Program-made: the position numbers and the translations under genes
Shown here: positions 54,075 through 64,000 of the stretch, piece by piece
Layout of the letters: every line of letters begins with the position of its first letter
Numbering within the stretch: position 1 is the first letter of the stretch
The notes under the pieces: generated by a model
What the model saw: only the letters and a program-made list of their open reading frames with translations
Database searches by the model: none
Told to the model about the DNA's origin: nothing
NCBI RefSeq assembly: GCF_001425905.1
Contig: NZ_LMDY01000013.1
Span: 564,177 to 628,176 of the forward strand
From: Methylibium sp. Root1272
Lineage (GTDB): Bacteria; Pseudomonadota; Gammaproteobacteria; Burkholderiales; Burkholderiaceae_C
Length of the DNA stretch: 64,000 nucleotides
Direction of reading: 5' to 3'

Positions 54075-55166
54075 TCAGGCCTGCAGCACGAGCCGCTGCG
54101 ACGTGGCGCCGCGTGGCAGGTTGGCGGCCTGCATCGACCCCGCGAGCTGCAGTGCCAGCCGCTGCAGGCCGATCCAGGGGTCCTGTGGCCACTGCGGGTG
54201 CTTCAGGCCCTTGACCAGGCCATCGCAGACGTGAGCGGCCTCGATCAGCTGCTCGATCGTGCCGTCGCCGAGCCGCGGCAGCGCGCGTTCGAAGAGGCGC
54301 TCCTTGAGGCCCCAGATGCGGTTCTCGCGCAGCGCCATCGGCAGCGGCTTGCCGGCCGCGACGGCGTCCTTGCAGCGCCGCAGCGCACGGATGTCCTCGG
54401 CCAGCGTCCAGTGCACCAGCACGGCGGCCTCGCCCTCGGCGCGCAGGCCGTCGAGCATGCGCAGCACGCGCGAGACCTGGCCGGCCAGCACGGCCTCGCC
54501 GAGCTTGAAGACGCTGTAGCGCGCCACATTCAGCACCGCGGCCTCGACCTGTTCGAAGCTCAGCTCGCCGGCGGGGTACAGCAGGCCGAGCTTGGTGAGC
54601 TCCTGCTGGGCGGCCAGCAGGTTGCCCTCGACGCGGTCGGCAAAGAAGGCCAGCGTGCGCTGCCCCTCGTCTGCGGCGGCGACGCGCTGGTTCTGCGCCG
54701 CGAGGCGCTGCGCGATCCACTGCGGCAGCGCCTGGCGCTCCACCGGGTCGAGCCGCAGCGTCACGCCGGCCGATTCGAGCGCGCCGAACCAGGCACTACC
54801 CGATTGCTGGCGGTCCAGGCGCGGCAGCGTGATCAGCGTCACCACGCCCTCCGGCAGGTGCTCGCAATAGTGCTGCAGCGCCTGCGAGCCGTCCTTGCCC
54901 GGCTTGCCCGACGGAATGCGGATCTCGACGATCTTGGCCTCGGCGAACAGGCTCATCGAGCTGGCTGCGCCGAGCAGCGAACTCCAGTCGAAGTGCGCAC
55001 CGGCCACGTGGTGCACCTCGCGCTCGGTGTGCCCGGCATCGCGCGCGGCGGCGCGGATCGCGTCGCTCGCCTCCAGCGCCAGCAGCGGCTCGTCGCCGTG
55101 CAGCGTGTACAGCGGGCGCAAGCCCTTCCTCAGATGCGCATCGAGCTGGTCGGGCTTGATCTGCAT
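54075..55166 (-). CDS. holA: DNA polymerase III subunit delta
   Basis: A 363-residue clamp-loader subunit that opens the beta sliding clamp. The N-terminal AAA-like domain begins IKPDQLDAHLRKGLRPLYTL with HGDEPLLALEASD. The FADRVEGNLLAAQQELTKL segment and the C-terminal helical collar match HolA. It is the last gene of the leuS-lptE-holA set, 31 bp after lptE. Confidence 0.94.
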   Translation of the reverse strand: MQIKPDQLDAHLRKGLRPLYTLHGDEPLLALEASDAIRAAARDAGHTEREVHHVAGAHFDWSSLLGAASSMSLFAEAKIVEIRIPSGKPGKDGSQALQHYCEHLPEGVVTLITLPRLDRQQSGSAWFGALESAGVTLRLDPVERQALPQWIAQRLAAQNQRVAAADEGQRTLAFFADRVEGNLLAAQQELTKLGLLYPAGELSFEQVEAAVLNVARYSVFKLGEAVLAGQVSRVLRMLDGLRAEGEAAVLVHWTLAEDIRALRRCKDAVAAGKPLPMALRENRIWGLKERLFERALPRLGDGTIEQLIEAAHVCDGLVKGLKHPQWPQDPWIGLQRLALQLAGSMQAANLPRGATSQRLVLQA

Positions 55167-55197
55167 GCAGGTGCGGAACCGGTGGGGTGCGCCGTGC

Positions 55198-55707
55198 TCA
55201 GGGGGCCGGCACCGCGGCGAGCTGGCGCATCACCTGGTCGACGATGTCGCTCTGCATGCCGCGGTAGAGCATGGCCTCTTCCTGTTCCTTGGCGAGTGCG
55301 TTGGTCTCGTTGTAGCTCATGTCGCGGCTCAGCAGCAACTCGGTGTCGCGGATCAGCAGTCGGCCACCCGGCGTGCGCAGGCGAAAGCGCAGCCGCGTGC
55401 GCAGCGTGAACTCGCGCACCTGGCCGGCGGCGGTCTGTGCGGCGACCGACTTGTCGCGCACGTCCTCCAGCGCTTCGAGCACCACCTGGGCCTGCGCCGG
55501 AGACTCGACCACGCGGGTCGTGCCGCTGGCCTCGATGCTGCGCCGCAGCTGCTCGGTGAACGGCGAGCGCTGCGGGAAGCCGACCAGCTGCACCGTCGAG
55601 AAGCTCAGCTTCGGCGGGCGGCGCAACTGGAAGCCGCAGCCGGACAAGGCAAGGGCGGACAGCGCGAGCGCGGCCTTCAGCGTGGTGCGACGGTGCAGAG
55701 GCGACAT
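55198..55707 (-). CDS. lptE: LPS-assembly lipoprotein LptE
   Basis: A 169-residue outer-membrane lipoprotein with lipobox LALSGC (Cys24) and the GFQLRRP start of the mature protein typical of LptE (RlpB). It plugs the LptD barrel encoded at 36.8 kb. It lies 5 bp behind leuS and 31 bp before holA, the conserved leuS-lptE-holA order. Confidence 0.94.
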   Translation of the reverse strand: MSPLHRRTTLKAALALSALALSGCGFQLRRPPKLSFSTVQLVGFPQRSPFTEQLRRSIEASGTTRVVESPAQAQVVLEALEDVRDKSVAAQTAAGQVREFTLRTRLRFRLRTPGGRLLIRDTELLLSRDMSYNETNALAKEQEEAMLYRGMQSDIVDQVMRQLAAVPAP

Positions 55708-55712
55708 GCGGC

Positions 55713-58406
55713 TCACACCACCACGTTGACCAGCCGGCCGGGCACCACCACCACCTTCTTCGGCGTGCGGCCCTCGGCGAACTTCGCGAGCTCGGGGCTG
55801 GCCAGCGCGGCGGCCTCGATCGCAGCCCTGTCGGCCGACGCGGGCACCGTCAGCGCGCCGCGCAGCTTGCCGTTGACCTGCAACACCAGCTCGATCTCGT
55901 CCTGCACCAGCGCCTGCTCGTCGACCGCCGGCCAGGGGGCGTCGAGCAGGTCGCCGTGCGCCGCGGCGTAGCCGAGGTCCTGCCACAGCGCGTGGGCGAT
56001 GTGCGGCGCGGCGGGATACAGCGCGCGCAGCAGGATGCCCAGGCCTTCCCGCAGCGCGGCGCGGTCGGCAGCGGCGTCGGTGAGCACGGCGCTCTCCAGC
56101 GCATTGAGCAGCTTCATCGCGCCGGAGACGACGGTGTTGTACTGCAGCCGGTCGTAGTCGTGGCTGACCTGGCGCAGCAGCAGGTGCACGTCTCGCCGCA
56201 GGTCGACGGCACCGCGCGAGGCGCCGTCGAAGTCGGTGCCGGCGGCCTGCACGGCCTCGCGCTGCTTCGTCGCGAAGGCCCACAGCCGGCGCAGGTAGCG
56301 GAAACTGCCCTCGGCACCGGAGTCCGACCAGGCTGCACTCTGGTCCGGCGGGCCCGCGAACATGGTGAACAGGCGCGCGGTGTCGGCACCGAACTTCGCG
56401 ATGATGTCGCGCGGCTCGACCACGTTGTTCTTCGACTTCGACATCTTCTCGATGCCGCCCAGCTGCACCGGCTGGCCGTCCTCGCGCGCGGTGGCGCCGA
56501 TCGGGTGGCCCTTGTCGTCGAACTGCACCTCCACTTCGCTCGGGTAGAACCAGCGCTTCTTGCCCGAGGCCTCCTCGCGGAAGTAGGACTCGTTGAGCAG
56601 CATGCCCTGGGTGAAGAGCTTCGTGAACGGCTCGTCGAAGCTCACCAGCCCGCAGTCGCGCATCGCCTTGGTCCAGAAGCGCGCGTACAGCAGGTGCAGC
56701 ACTGCGTGCTCGATGCCGCCGATGTACTGGTCCATCGGCATCCAGTAGTCGTTGCGCGCGTCGACCATCGCCTCGTCGCTGTCGGGGCAGCAGTAGCGCA
56801 TGTAGTACCACGACGAATCGACGAAGGTGTCCATCGTGTCCGTCTCGCGCTTGGCCGGTGCGCCGCACTTCGGGCAAGCCACGTTCAGGAAGGCGGCGCT
56901 CTTGTTCAGCGGGTTGCCCGAGCCGTCGGGGATCAGGTCCTCGGGCAGCAGCACCGGCAGGTCCTGCTCGGGCACCGGCACGTCGCCGCACCCGGGGTTG
57001 TCGGACTCCGGTCCCGATCCGGTGCAGTGGATGATCGGGATCGGCGTGCCCCAGTAGCGCTGTCGACTGATGCCCCAGTCGCGCAGGCGCCAGGTGGTCT
57101 TCTTGTCGCCAAGGCCCTGACCTGCCAGCGCCTTGGCCACCGCGTCGACCGCGACCGGGTAGCTCAGGCCGCTCAGGTTGCCGGAGTTGATCGTCACGCC
57201 GCGCTGCTTGTCGGTGTACCAGTCCTGCCAGTGGTCGTAGCTGAAGTGCTCGCCGTCGACGTGCACCACCTGCAGGATGTCGATGCCGTATTTCCTGGCG
57301 AACGCGAAGTCGCGCTCGTCATGCGCCGGCACGCCCATCACGGCGCCATCGCCGTAGCCCATCAGCACGTAGTTGCCGACCCACACCGCGATCGGCGCGC
57401 CGCTCAGCGGGTGCTTCACGAACAGGCCGGTGGGCCGGCCTTCCTTGTCCTTGGTGGCCAGTTCGGCCTCGGTCGTGCCGCCGGCTTGGCAGGTCTCGAT
57501 GAACGCGGCAAGCTCCGGGTCGGAGGCGGCAGCATGCGTCGCCAGCGGGTGCTCGGGCGCCACCGCGCAGAAGGTCACGCCCATGATGGTGTCGGCGCGC
57601 GTCGTGAAGACGTGCATCAGGCCGTCGCCGATCAGCGCGCCGCTCGCGTCGCGGATCTCGTGCGGGAAGGCGAAGCGCACGCCGGCGCTCTTGCCGATCC
57701 AGTGCTCCTGCATCAGCCGCACGCGCTCGGGCCAGCCGTGCAGGAAGCCGGGGCTGGCGGGGTCGGCGACGTTGGCGAGCAGCTCGTCGGCGTACTGCGT
57801 GATCGCGAGGTAGTAGCCCGGGATCTCGCGGCGCTCGACCGGCGCGCCGCTGCGCCAGCCCTTGCCGTCGATCACCTGCTCGTTGGCGAGCACGGTCTGG
57901 TCGATCGGGTCCCAGTTCACGACCTGGGTCTTCTTGTAGGCAATGCCCTTCTCGAGCAGCTTCAGGAAGAACCACTGGTTCCACTTGTAGTAGCCCGGGT
58001 CGCAGGTGGCGACTTCGCGCGACCAGTCGAACGCCAACCCGAGCGGCTGCATCTGCGACTTCATGTCGGCGATGTTGTCGCGCGTCCACTGCGCCGGCGC
58101 GACCTTCTTGTCGATCGCCGCGTTCTCCGCCGGCAGGCCGAAGGCATCCCAGCCCATCGGCATCAGGACGTTGTAGCCCTTCATGCGCAGGTAGCGAGCC
58201 ATCATGTCGTTGATGGTGTAGTTGCGCACGTGGCCCATGTGCAGCTTGCCGCTGGGGTAGGGCAGCATCGAGCAGGCGTAGAACTTCGGGCGGTTCGCGT
58301 CCTCGACGATGCGGTGCGCGTCGCGCGCGGTCCAGTGCGCATGCGCGGCGGCTTCGATCGTGCCGGGTTCGTAGGAGGAGGCGGGGGCTGGATGCGGGGT
58401 GCTCAT
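55713..58406 (-). CDS. leuS: Leucyl-tRNA synthetase
   Basis: An 897-residue class I synthetase. The HIGH motif is HMGH (56-59), and the KMSKS motif is at 654-658. The editing domain includes [14 protein letters not shown], and [20 protein letters not shown] lies before the second catalytic half. The start at 58406 gives the family-like N-terminus; an upstream in-frame extension shows no similarity. It leads into lptE and holA. Confidence 0.97.
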   Translation of the reverse strand: MSTPHPAPASSYEPGTIEAAAHAHWTARDAHRIVEDANRPKFYACSMLPYPSGKLHMGHVRNYTINDMMARYLRMKGYNVLMPMGWDAFGLPAENAAIDKKVAPAQWTRDNIADMKSQMQPLGLAFDWSREVATCDPGYYKWNQWFFLKLLEKGIAYKKTQVVNWDPIDQTVLANEQVIDGKGWRSGAPVERREIPGYYLAITQYADELLANVADPASPGFLHGWPERVRLMQEHWIGKSAGVRFAFPHEIRDASGALIGDGLMHVFTTRADTIMGVTFCAVAPEHPLATHAAASDPELAAFIETCQAGGTTEAELATKDKEGRPTGLFVKHPLSGAPIAVWVGNYVLMGYGDGAVMGVPAHDERDFAFARKYGIDILQVVHVDGEHFSYDHWQDWYTDKQRGVTINSGNLSGLSYPVAVDAVAKALAGQGLGDKKTTWRLRDWGISRQRYWGTPIPIIHCTGSGPESDNPGCGDVPVPEQDLPVLLPEDLIPDGSGNPLNKSAAFLNVACPKCGAPAKRETDTMDTFVDSSWYYMRYCCPDSDEAMVDARNDYWMPMDQYIGGIEHAVLHLLYARFWTKAMRDCGLVSFDEPFTKLFTQGMLLNESYFREEASGKKRWFYPSEVEVQFDDKGHPIGATAREDGQPVQLGGIEKMSKSKNNVVEPRDIIAKFGADTARLFTMFAGPPDQSAAWSDSGAEGSFRYLRRLWAFATKQREAVQAAGTDFDGASRGAVDLRRDVHLLLRQVSHDYDRLQYNTVVSGAMKLLNALESAVLTDAAADRAALREGLGILLRALYPAAPHIAHALWQDLGYAAAHGDLLDAPWPAVDEQALVQDEIELVLQVNGKLRGALTVPASADRAAIEAAALASPELAKFAEGRTPKKVVVVPGRLVNVVV

Positions 58407-58497
58407 GCAGGGCACGGGCGCTGCGACGGCGCCGTCTCGGAAAAGTCGATGGATTCTAGGGCGCGGCCCGTCGAGCACGACGGCCGCACCGCGGCGC

Positions 58498-58935
<438 letters not shown>

Positions 58936-58941
58936 GGCGGC

Positions 58942-60991
<2,050 letters not shown>

Positions 60992-61111
60992 GGAAATCGG
61001 TGCGGCAGGCGGGGCCGCTGCGAGAGCGACGGGGTGCCCGCCGCACCAGGGCTGCAGGCTCGATATCATCCAAGAATTCTAGTGGAGCCCACCTGCTCCG
61101 AGGACATGCCG

Positions 61112-61549
61112 ATGACCACCCATGCCGAAGACCTCAAGAGCAGCGGGCTCAAGGCCACCTTGCCGCGCCTCAAGATCCTCGAGGTGTTCCAGACCTCGAC
61201 GGTGCGCCACCTGACGGCCGAGGACGTCTACAAGCACCTGCTGGCCGACGGCTCGGACATCGGTCTGGCCACGGTCTACCGGGTGCTGATGCAGTTCGAG
61301 CAGGCCGGCATCCTGTCGCGCAACCACTTCGAGTCGGGCAAGTCGGTGTTCGAGCTCAACGAGGGCAAGCACCATGACCACCTGGTGTGCGTGGTCTGCG
61401 GACGTGTCGAGGAGTTCTACGACGCCGAGATCGAGAAGCGCCAGGTGCAGATCGCCCGCGAGCGCGGCTACGAACTGCAGGACCACTCGCTCGCGCTCTA
61501 CGTGATCTGCGGGCGCGACGGCTGCAAGGGCAGCAACCCGCCGCGCTGA
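61112..61549 (+). CDS. fur: Ferric uptake regulator Fur
   Basis: A 145-residue iron-responsive repressor. The winged-helix domain occupies about 10-80 ([20 protein letters not shown]). The metal-binding HHDH is at 87-90, with zinc cysteines Cys93/Cys96 and Cys133/Cys138. The ATG at 61112 is preferred to the one at 61106 because GAGGA sits 7 nt before it. It is divergent from bamE, the usual arrangement. Confidence 0.96.
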   Translation: MTTHAEDLKSSGLKATLPRLKILEVFQTSTVRHLTAEDVYKHLLADGSDIGLATVYRVLMQFEQAGILSRNHFESGKSVFELNEGKHHDHLVCVVCGRVEEFYDAEIEKRQVQIARERGYELQDHSLALYVICGRDGCKGSNPPR

Positions 61550-61556
61550 CCAGCGC

Positions 61557-62513
61557 TCAGATCGGCTCGTCGCCTTCCATCGCGATGCGGTGGCGTGCGA
61601 TGAACTCCTGGTAGGTGTCGATGCCGCGCAGCTTCAGGATGGTGTTGCGCACCGCGGCCTCGACCAGTACCGCGAGGTTGCGGCCGGCGTCGACCGCGAT
61701 CACCGCCTTCAGCACCGGCACGTCGAGCACGTCCTCGTAGAGCGGCTCGTAGGGCAGGCGCTCGAAGTCGCGTTCCATCGTCTCCTTGCGCACCAGGTGC
61801 ACGATGAGCTTGAGTCGCATCTTGCGACGCACCGCGGTCTCGCCGAAGATCGCCTTGATGTCGAGCAGGCCGATGCCGCGCACCTCGAGCAGATTGAGCA
61901 GCAGGTCGGGGCAGCGGCCTTCCAGAGCGGTCTGCGACACCCGGTAAAGATCGACCGCGTCGTCCGCCACGAGTCCATGGCCGCGCGAGATCAGTTCCAG
62001 ACCGAGTTCGCTCTTGCCCAGGCCGGACTCGCCGGTCAGCAGCACGCCCAGGCCGAGGATGTCCATGAACACGCCGTGCCGCGTGGTGCGGTCGGCGAAG
62101 TGCTGGCTCAGGTGGGCGCGCAGCACGTCGATCACGTGGCCGGCGGACTCCTCGGTCACGAACAGGGGGATGTCGGCGCGTTCGCACATCGCGACCAGCC
62201 GGTCCGGCGGCGTCTGCTGGTCGGCCACGATCACCACCGGCGGCTCGAGCGTCACGATGCGCGAGATGCGGCGTTCCTGGTCCTCCGGTGGAACGTCGAC
62301 GAGGTAGCGCACCTCGCGTCGACCGACGATCTGCACGCGATAGGGGTGGATGTAGTTCAGGTAGCCCACCAGGTCGGCCGCCGACTGGGCGTCGCGCACC
62401 GCGACCTCGTCGAAGCGGCGCTCCGGATGGGCGTGGCCGGCCAGCCATTCCCAGCGCAGCGCGGCGCGGTGGGCCTCGAACAGCGCCTCGGCGCTGATGA
62501 CGGTGGGCTTCAT
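61557..62513 (-). CDS. hprK: HPr kinase/phosphorylase
   Basis: A 318-residue bifunctional enzyme that phosphorylates and dephosphorylates HPr on serine. The P-loop is GESGLGKS (161-168), and the HprK signature [10 protein letters not shown] follows near 210. In beta-proteobacteria it belongs to the nitrogen/cell-envelope PTS regulatory set with ptsN. Its start region, including the ribosome-binding site and ATG AAG, is repeated upstream in three 83-bp tandem units. It converges with fur, 7 bp apart. Confidence 0.94.
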   Translation of the reverse strand: MKPTVISAEALFEAHRAALRWEWLAGHAHPERRFDEVAVRDAQSAADLVGYLNYIHPYRVQIVGRREVRYLVDVPPEDQERRISRIVTLEPPVVIVADQQTPPDRLVAMCERADIPLFVTEESAGHVIDVLRAHLSQHFADRTTRHGVFMDILGLGVLLTGESGLGKSELGLELISRGHGLVADDAVDLYRVSQTALEGRCPDLLLNLLEVRGIGLLDIKAIFGETAVRRKMRLKLIVHLVRKETMERDFERLPYEPLYEDVLDVPVLKAVIAVDAGRNLAVLVEAAVRNTILKLRGIDTYQEFIARHRIAMEGDEPI

Positions 62514-62756
62514 CGACTGCCTCGGATCGCGCCGGCCGTTGCGAAGCAAGGCACGCGCGGACACGGTGCCGCAGGACGAACGGATTGGGGCTTCATCGAC
62601 TGCCTCGGATCGCGCCGGCCGTTGCGAAGCAAGGCATGCGCGGACGCGGTGTCGCAGGACGAACGGGTTGGGGCTTCATCGACTGCCTCGGATCGCGCCA
62701 GCCGTTGCGAAGCAAGGCATGCGCGGACGCGGTGTCGCAGGACGAACGGGTTGGAG
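62508..62756 (-). repeat. Three 83-bp tandem direct repeats upstream of hprK
   Basis: Units at 62508-62590, 62591-62673 and 62674-62756, each exactly 83 bp, with 4 differences between the first two and 2 between the last two. A partial unit starts at 62757 (CTTCAT). Together with flanks they fill the 304-bp gap between ptsN and hprK. Each unit carries the hprK ribosome-binding site (GAGG, 6-7 nt before the start) and ATG AAG on the minus strand. Confidence 0.95.
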
Positions 62757-62762
62757 CTTCAT
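62510..62762 (-). other. Chain of three overlapping 28-codon mini-ORFs
   Basis: On the minus strand each repeat boundary begins ATG AAG and stays open for 28 codons, then stops in TGA overlapping the next ATG (ATGA). The three frames are 62676-62762, 62593-62679 and 62510-62596, the last ending inside the hprK start codon. The predicted peptides start [16 protein letters not shown] and MKPQSVRP. All four differences between the last two change the amino acid, so the peptide itself is probably not under selection. Translation coupling into hprK is possible. Confidence 0.45.
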
Positions 62763-62817
62763 TGCATCGCCCCGGAGCAGGCCGGCTGCGCCGCTCGAGC
62801 CGGGGCCGGCAGGTCGC

Positions 62818-63288
62818 TCACGCGACCGACTTCAGCGGTTCCCAGTTGGCAATCAGCTCGTGGAGCTTGGCGGCGTCGGGCTCGGTCTTGAGCTTGTCGC
62901 GCAGGGCCCGGTCCGACAGCAACTCGGCAATCTCCGAGAGGATCTCGAGATGGCGCTGCGTGGCCGCTTCCGGCACCAGCAGGAAGATCAGCAGTGACAC
63001 CGGCTCGTCGTCCGGCGCGTCGAAGCCGATCGGCTGCTGCATGCGGATCACCGCCGCGAGCGGGTTCTTCAACCCCTTGATCCGGCCATGCGGGATGGCC
63101 ACGCCGTGACCCAGACCGGTCGAGCCCAGGCGCTCGCGGGCGAACAGGTTGTCGGTGACCGTCGCCCGCGCGATCGCGTGTCGGTTTTCGAACAGCAGGC
63201 CCGCCTGCTCGAACACACGTTTCTTGCTGGTGGCGTCCACATCCACCAGCACATTGCTGGCGGGCAGGATGGCGGAGAGACGGTTCAT
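62818..63288 (-). CDS. ptsN: PTS IIA-like nitrogen-regulatory protein PtsN
   Basis: A 156-residue EIIA-Ntr protein. The phosphorylated histidine is His67 in VAIPHGRIKGLKNP, and the family segment LLIFLLVPEAATQRHLEILS is intact. It receives phosphate from PtsP/PtsO and regulates potassium and nitrogen responses; the kup transporter is elsewhere in this window. It lies between hpf and hprK, the conserved order. Confidence 0.95.
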   Translation of the reverse strand: MNRLSAILPASNVLVDVDATSKKRVFEQAGLLFENRHAIARATVTDNLFARERLGSTGLGHGVAIPHGRIKGLKNPLAAVIRMQQPIGFDAPDDEPVSLLIFLLVPEAATQRHLEILSEIAELLSDRALRDKLKTEPDAAKLHELIANWEPLKSVA

Positions 63289-63451
63289 CTAGGGGCAGCG
63301 CCGGTTTCGACGGAAAGGAGCCTTGGCCAGCGCTTCGCAACAAACGAGTGACAAATTATAGGAAGGAGGCCGGCTCAGAAGCTGGGGCGAGCCCTCCAGT
63401 CCCCGCGATGAGGTGCCTGCGGTTGCGGTGCGGCAACGACTTCCTGCCCGA

Positions 63452-63482
63452 TCGAAAAGAACAAAGCGGCCCGCAGGCCGCT
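63452..63482 (-). terminator. Terminator between hpf and ptsN
   Basis: On the minus strand AGCGGCC-TGCG-GGCCGCT (63482-63465) runs into TTGTTCTTTT. Good intrinsic terminator shape after hpf, so ptsN probably has its own promoter as well. Confidence 0.8.
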
Positions 63483-63512
63483 CCTTTATGTTCCGCGATC
63501 CTTGCGGTGGGC

Positions 63513-63857
63513 TTACTGGAGATCCGGCGCGTCGAGGCGCTTGGCCGAGGCGTGGTGGTGATCTTGCACCCTGTCCTTGTGGCGGCAGACCTGGCGGTCG
63601 AGCTTGTCCATCAGATCATCGATGGCGGCGTACAGATCCTCGTGGGCCGATTCGACGAAGATGTCCTTGCCCTTCACATGCACGTTGACCTCGGCCTTCT
63701 GCCGCTTTTCCTTCTCCTTCTGCTTCTCCACGCTCAGCAGGACATTGATGTCGACGACCTGATCGAAATGTCGAGTGACTCGGTCCAATTTTGTAAGTAC
63801 GTACTCACGCAGAGAAGGCGTCACTTCGAGATGGTGTCCGCTGATCGTCAGGTTCAT
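63513..63857 (-). CDS. hpf: Ribosome hibernation promoting factor (short HPF)
   Basis: A 114-residue short-form HPF/RaiA-family protein that binds idle 30S subunits and promotes 100S dimers. It begins [20 protein letters not shown] and contains [20 protein letters not shown] and [17 protein letters not shown]. The ATG at 63857 matches the family start and has AAAGGCG upstream. The remaining bases to 64000 show no gene or clear promoter; in this lineage rpoN usually lies further up. Confidence 0.95.
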   Translation of the reverse strand: MNLTISGHHLEVTPSLREYVLTKLDRVTRHFDQVVDINVLLSVEKQKEKEKRQKAEVNVHVKGKDIFVESAHEDLYAAIDDLMDKLDRQVCRHKDRVQDHHHASAKRLDAPDLQ

Positions 63858-64000
63858 AAGTTCGCCTTTCACTGAGGGTTGAGAAGGAAACCGGCGACGC
63901 CGGGGCAGGGCAAGCCGTGCCTCGACGGTCCGGATCAGTGTGCGCCCGACGCTGCAGCGTGACAAGCCGATGACCGAGCCGGGACAGGGCCGCGGCGGGC

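Noticed and set aside
62508-62756. Repeats considered as a CRISPR array
   Set aside because: The units are contiguous 83-bp direct repeats with no unique spacers, and no cas genes are present.
63885-63935. Sigma-54-like GGCACG...TTGC upstream of hpf on the minus strand
   Set aside because: The spacing between the GG and GC elements is two bases too short for a functional -24/-12 promoter.

Overview
The window is a GC-rich bacterial chromosome segment with no rRNA, tRNA, phage or insertion-sequence genes. Gene content and order point to Burkholderiales, probably the Rubrivivax/Leptothrix/Methylibium-type group. The markers are glnK-amtB, the short proteobacterial GshA, the complete atpIBEFHAGDC operon, the bamE-dapB-exbBD-leuS-lptE-holA run beside fur, and hpf-ptsN-hprK. 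The species cannot be fixed from the sequence alone.

Layout. 1-3.1 kb: the 3' part of metH and a glycine-zipper envelope protein. 3.1-6.8 kb: a ComM-type ATPase facing away from glnK-amtB, which carries a sigma-54 promoter and an NtrC-like site and ends at a strong terminator. 6.9-17.2 kb: glutathione genes gshA and gshB, held apart by kup, a TetR-controlled set (saccharopine-dehydrogenase-like protein, acyl-CoA ligase, SCPx-type thiolase) and a BenE-type transporter. 17.2-19.9 kb: the ABC-F ATPase uup and an unrecognised protein. 20.0-26.6 kb: a MocR regulator divergent from an amino-acid module (EamA exporter, YgeA-like racemase, aminotransferase, PhzF protein, GNAT acetyltransferase), then an HpcH/HpaI aldolase.

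26.8-34.2 kb: the F1Fo ATP synthase operon with a recognisable promoter and terminator. 34.2-41.3 kb: a YidB-like protein, rsmE and amgK, divergent from lptD-surA-rsmA (outer-membrane assembly and rRNA methylation). 41.3-42.4 kb: a compact operon for a secreted barnase-like RNase, its barstar inhibitor and a 37-codon small ORF, with its own promoter and terminator. 42.6-47.8 kb: malic enzyme maeB divergent from a DctS/DctR-like two-component pair. 47.9-50.8 kb: thiL-pgpA-pncC and a hydroxyacid reductase, tightly overlapped. 50.8-53.9 kb: an amicyanin-like cupredoxin coupled to a GGDEF-EAL sensor. 54.1-61.0 kb: the leftward operon bamE-dapB-exbB-exbD-leuS-lptE-holA. 61.1-64 kb: fur, then leftward hpf, ptsN and hprK. 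Three tandem 83-bp repeats precede hprK and duplicate its translation start.

The most unusual items are the 83-bp repeat chain in front of hprK, the small ORF in the RNase-barstar operon, the MocR amino-acid module with its Ser83/Cys197 racemase, and the cupredoxin/c-di-GMP pair. Most of the rest is conserved housekeeping DNA.
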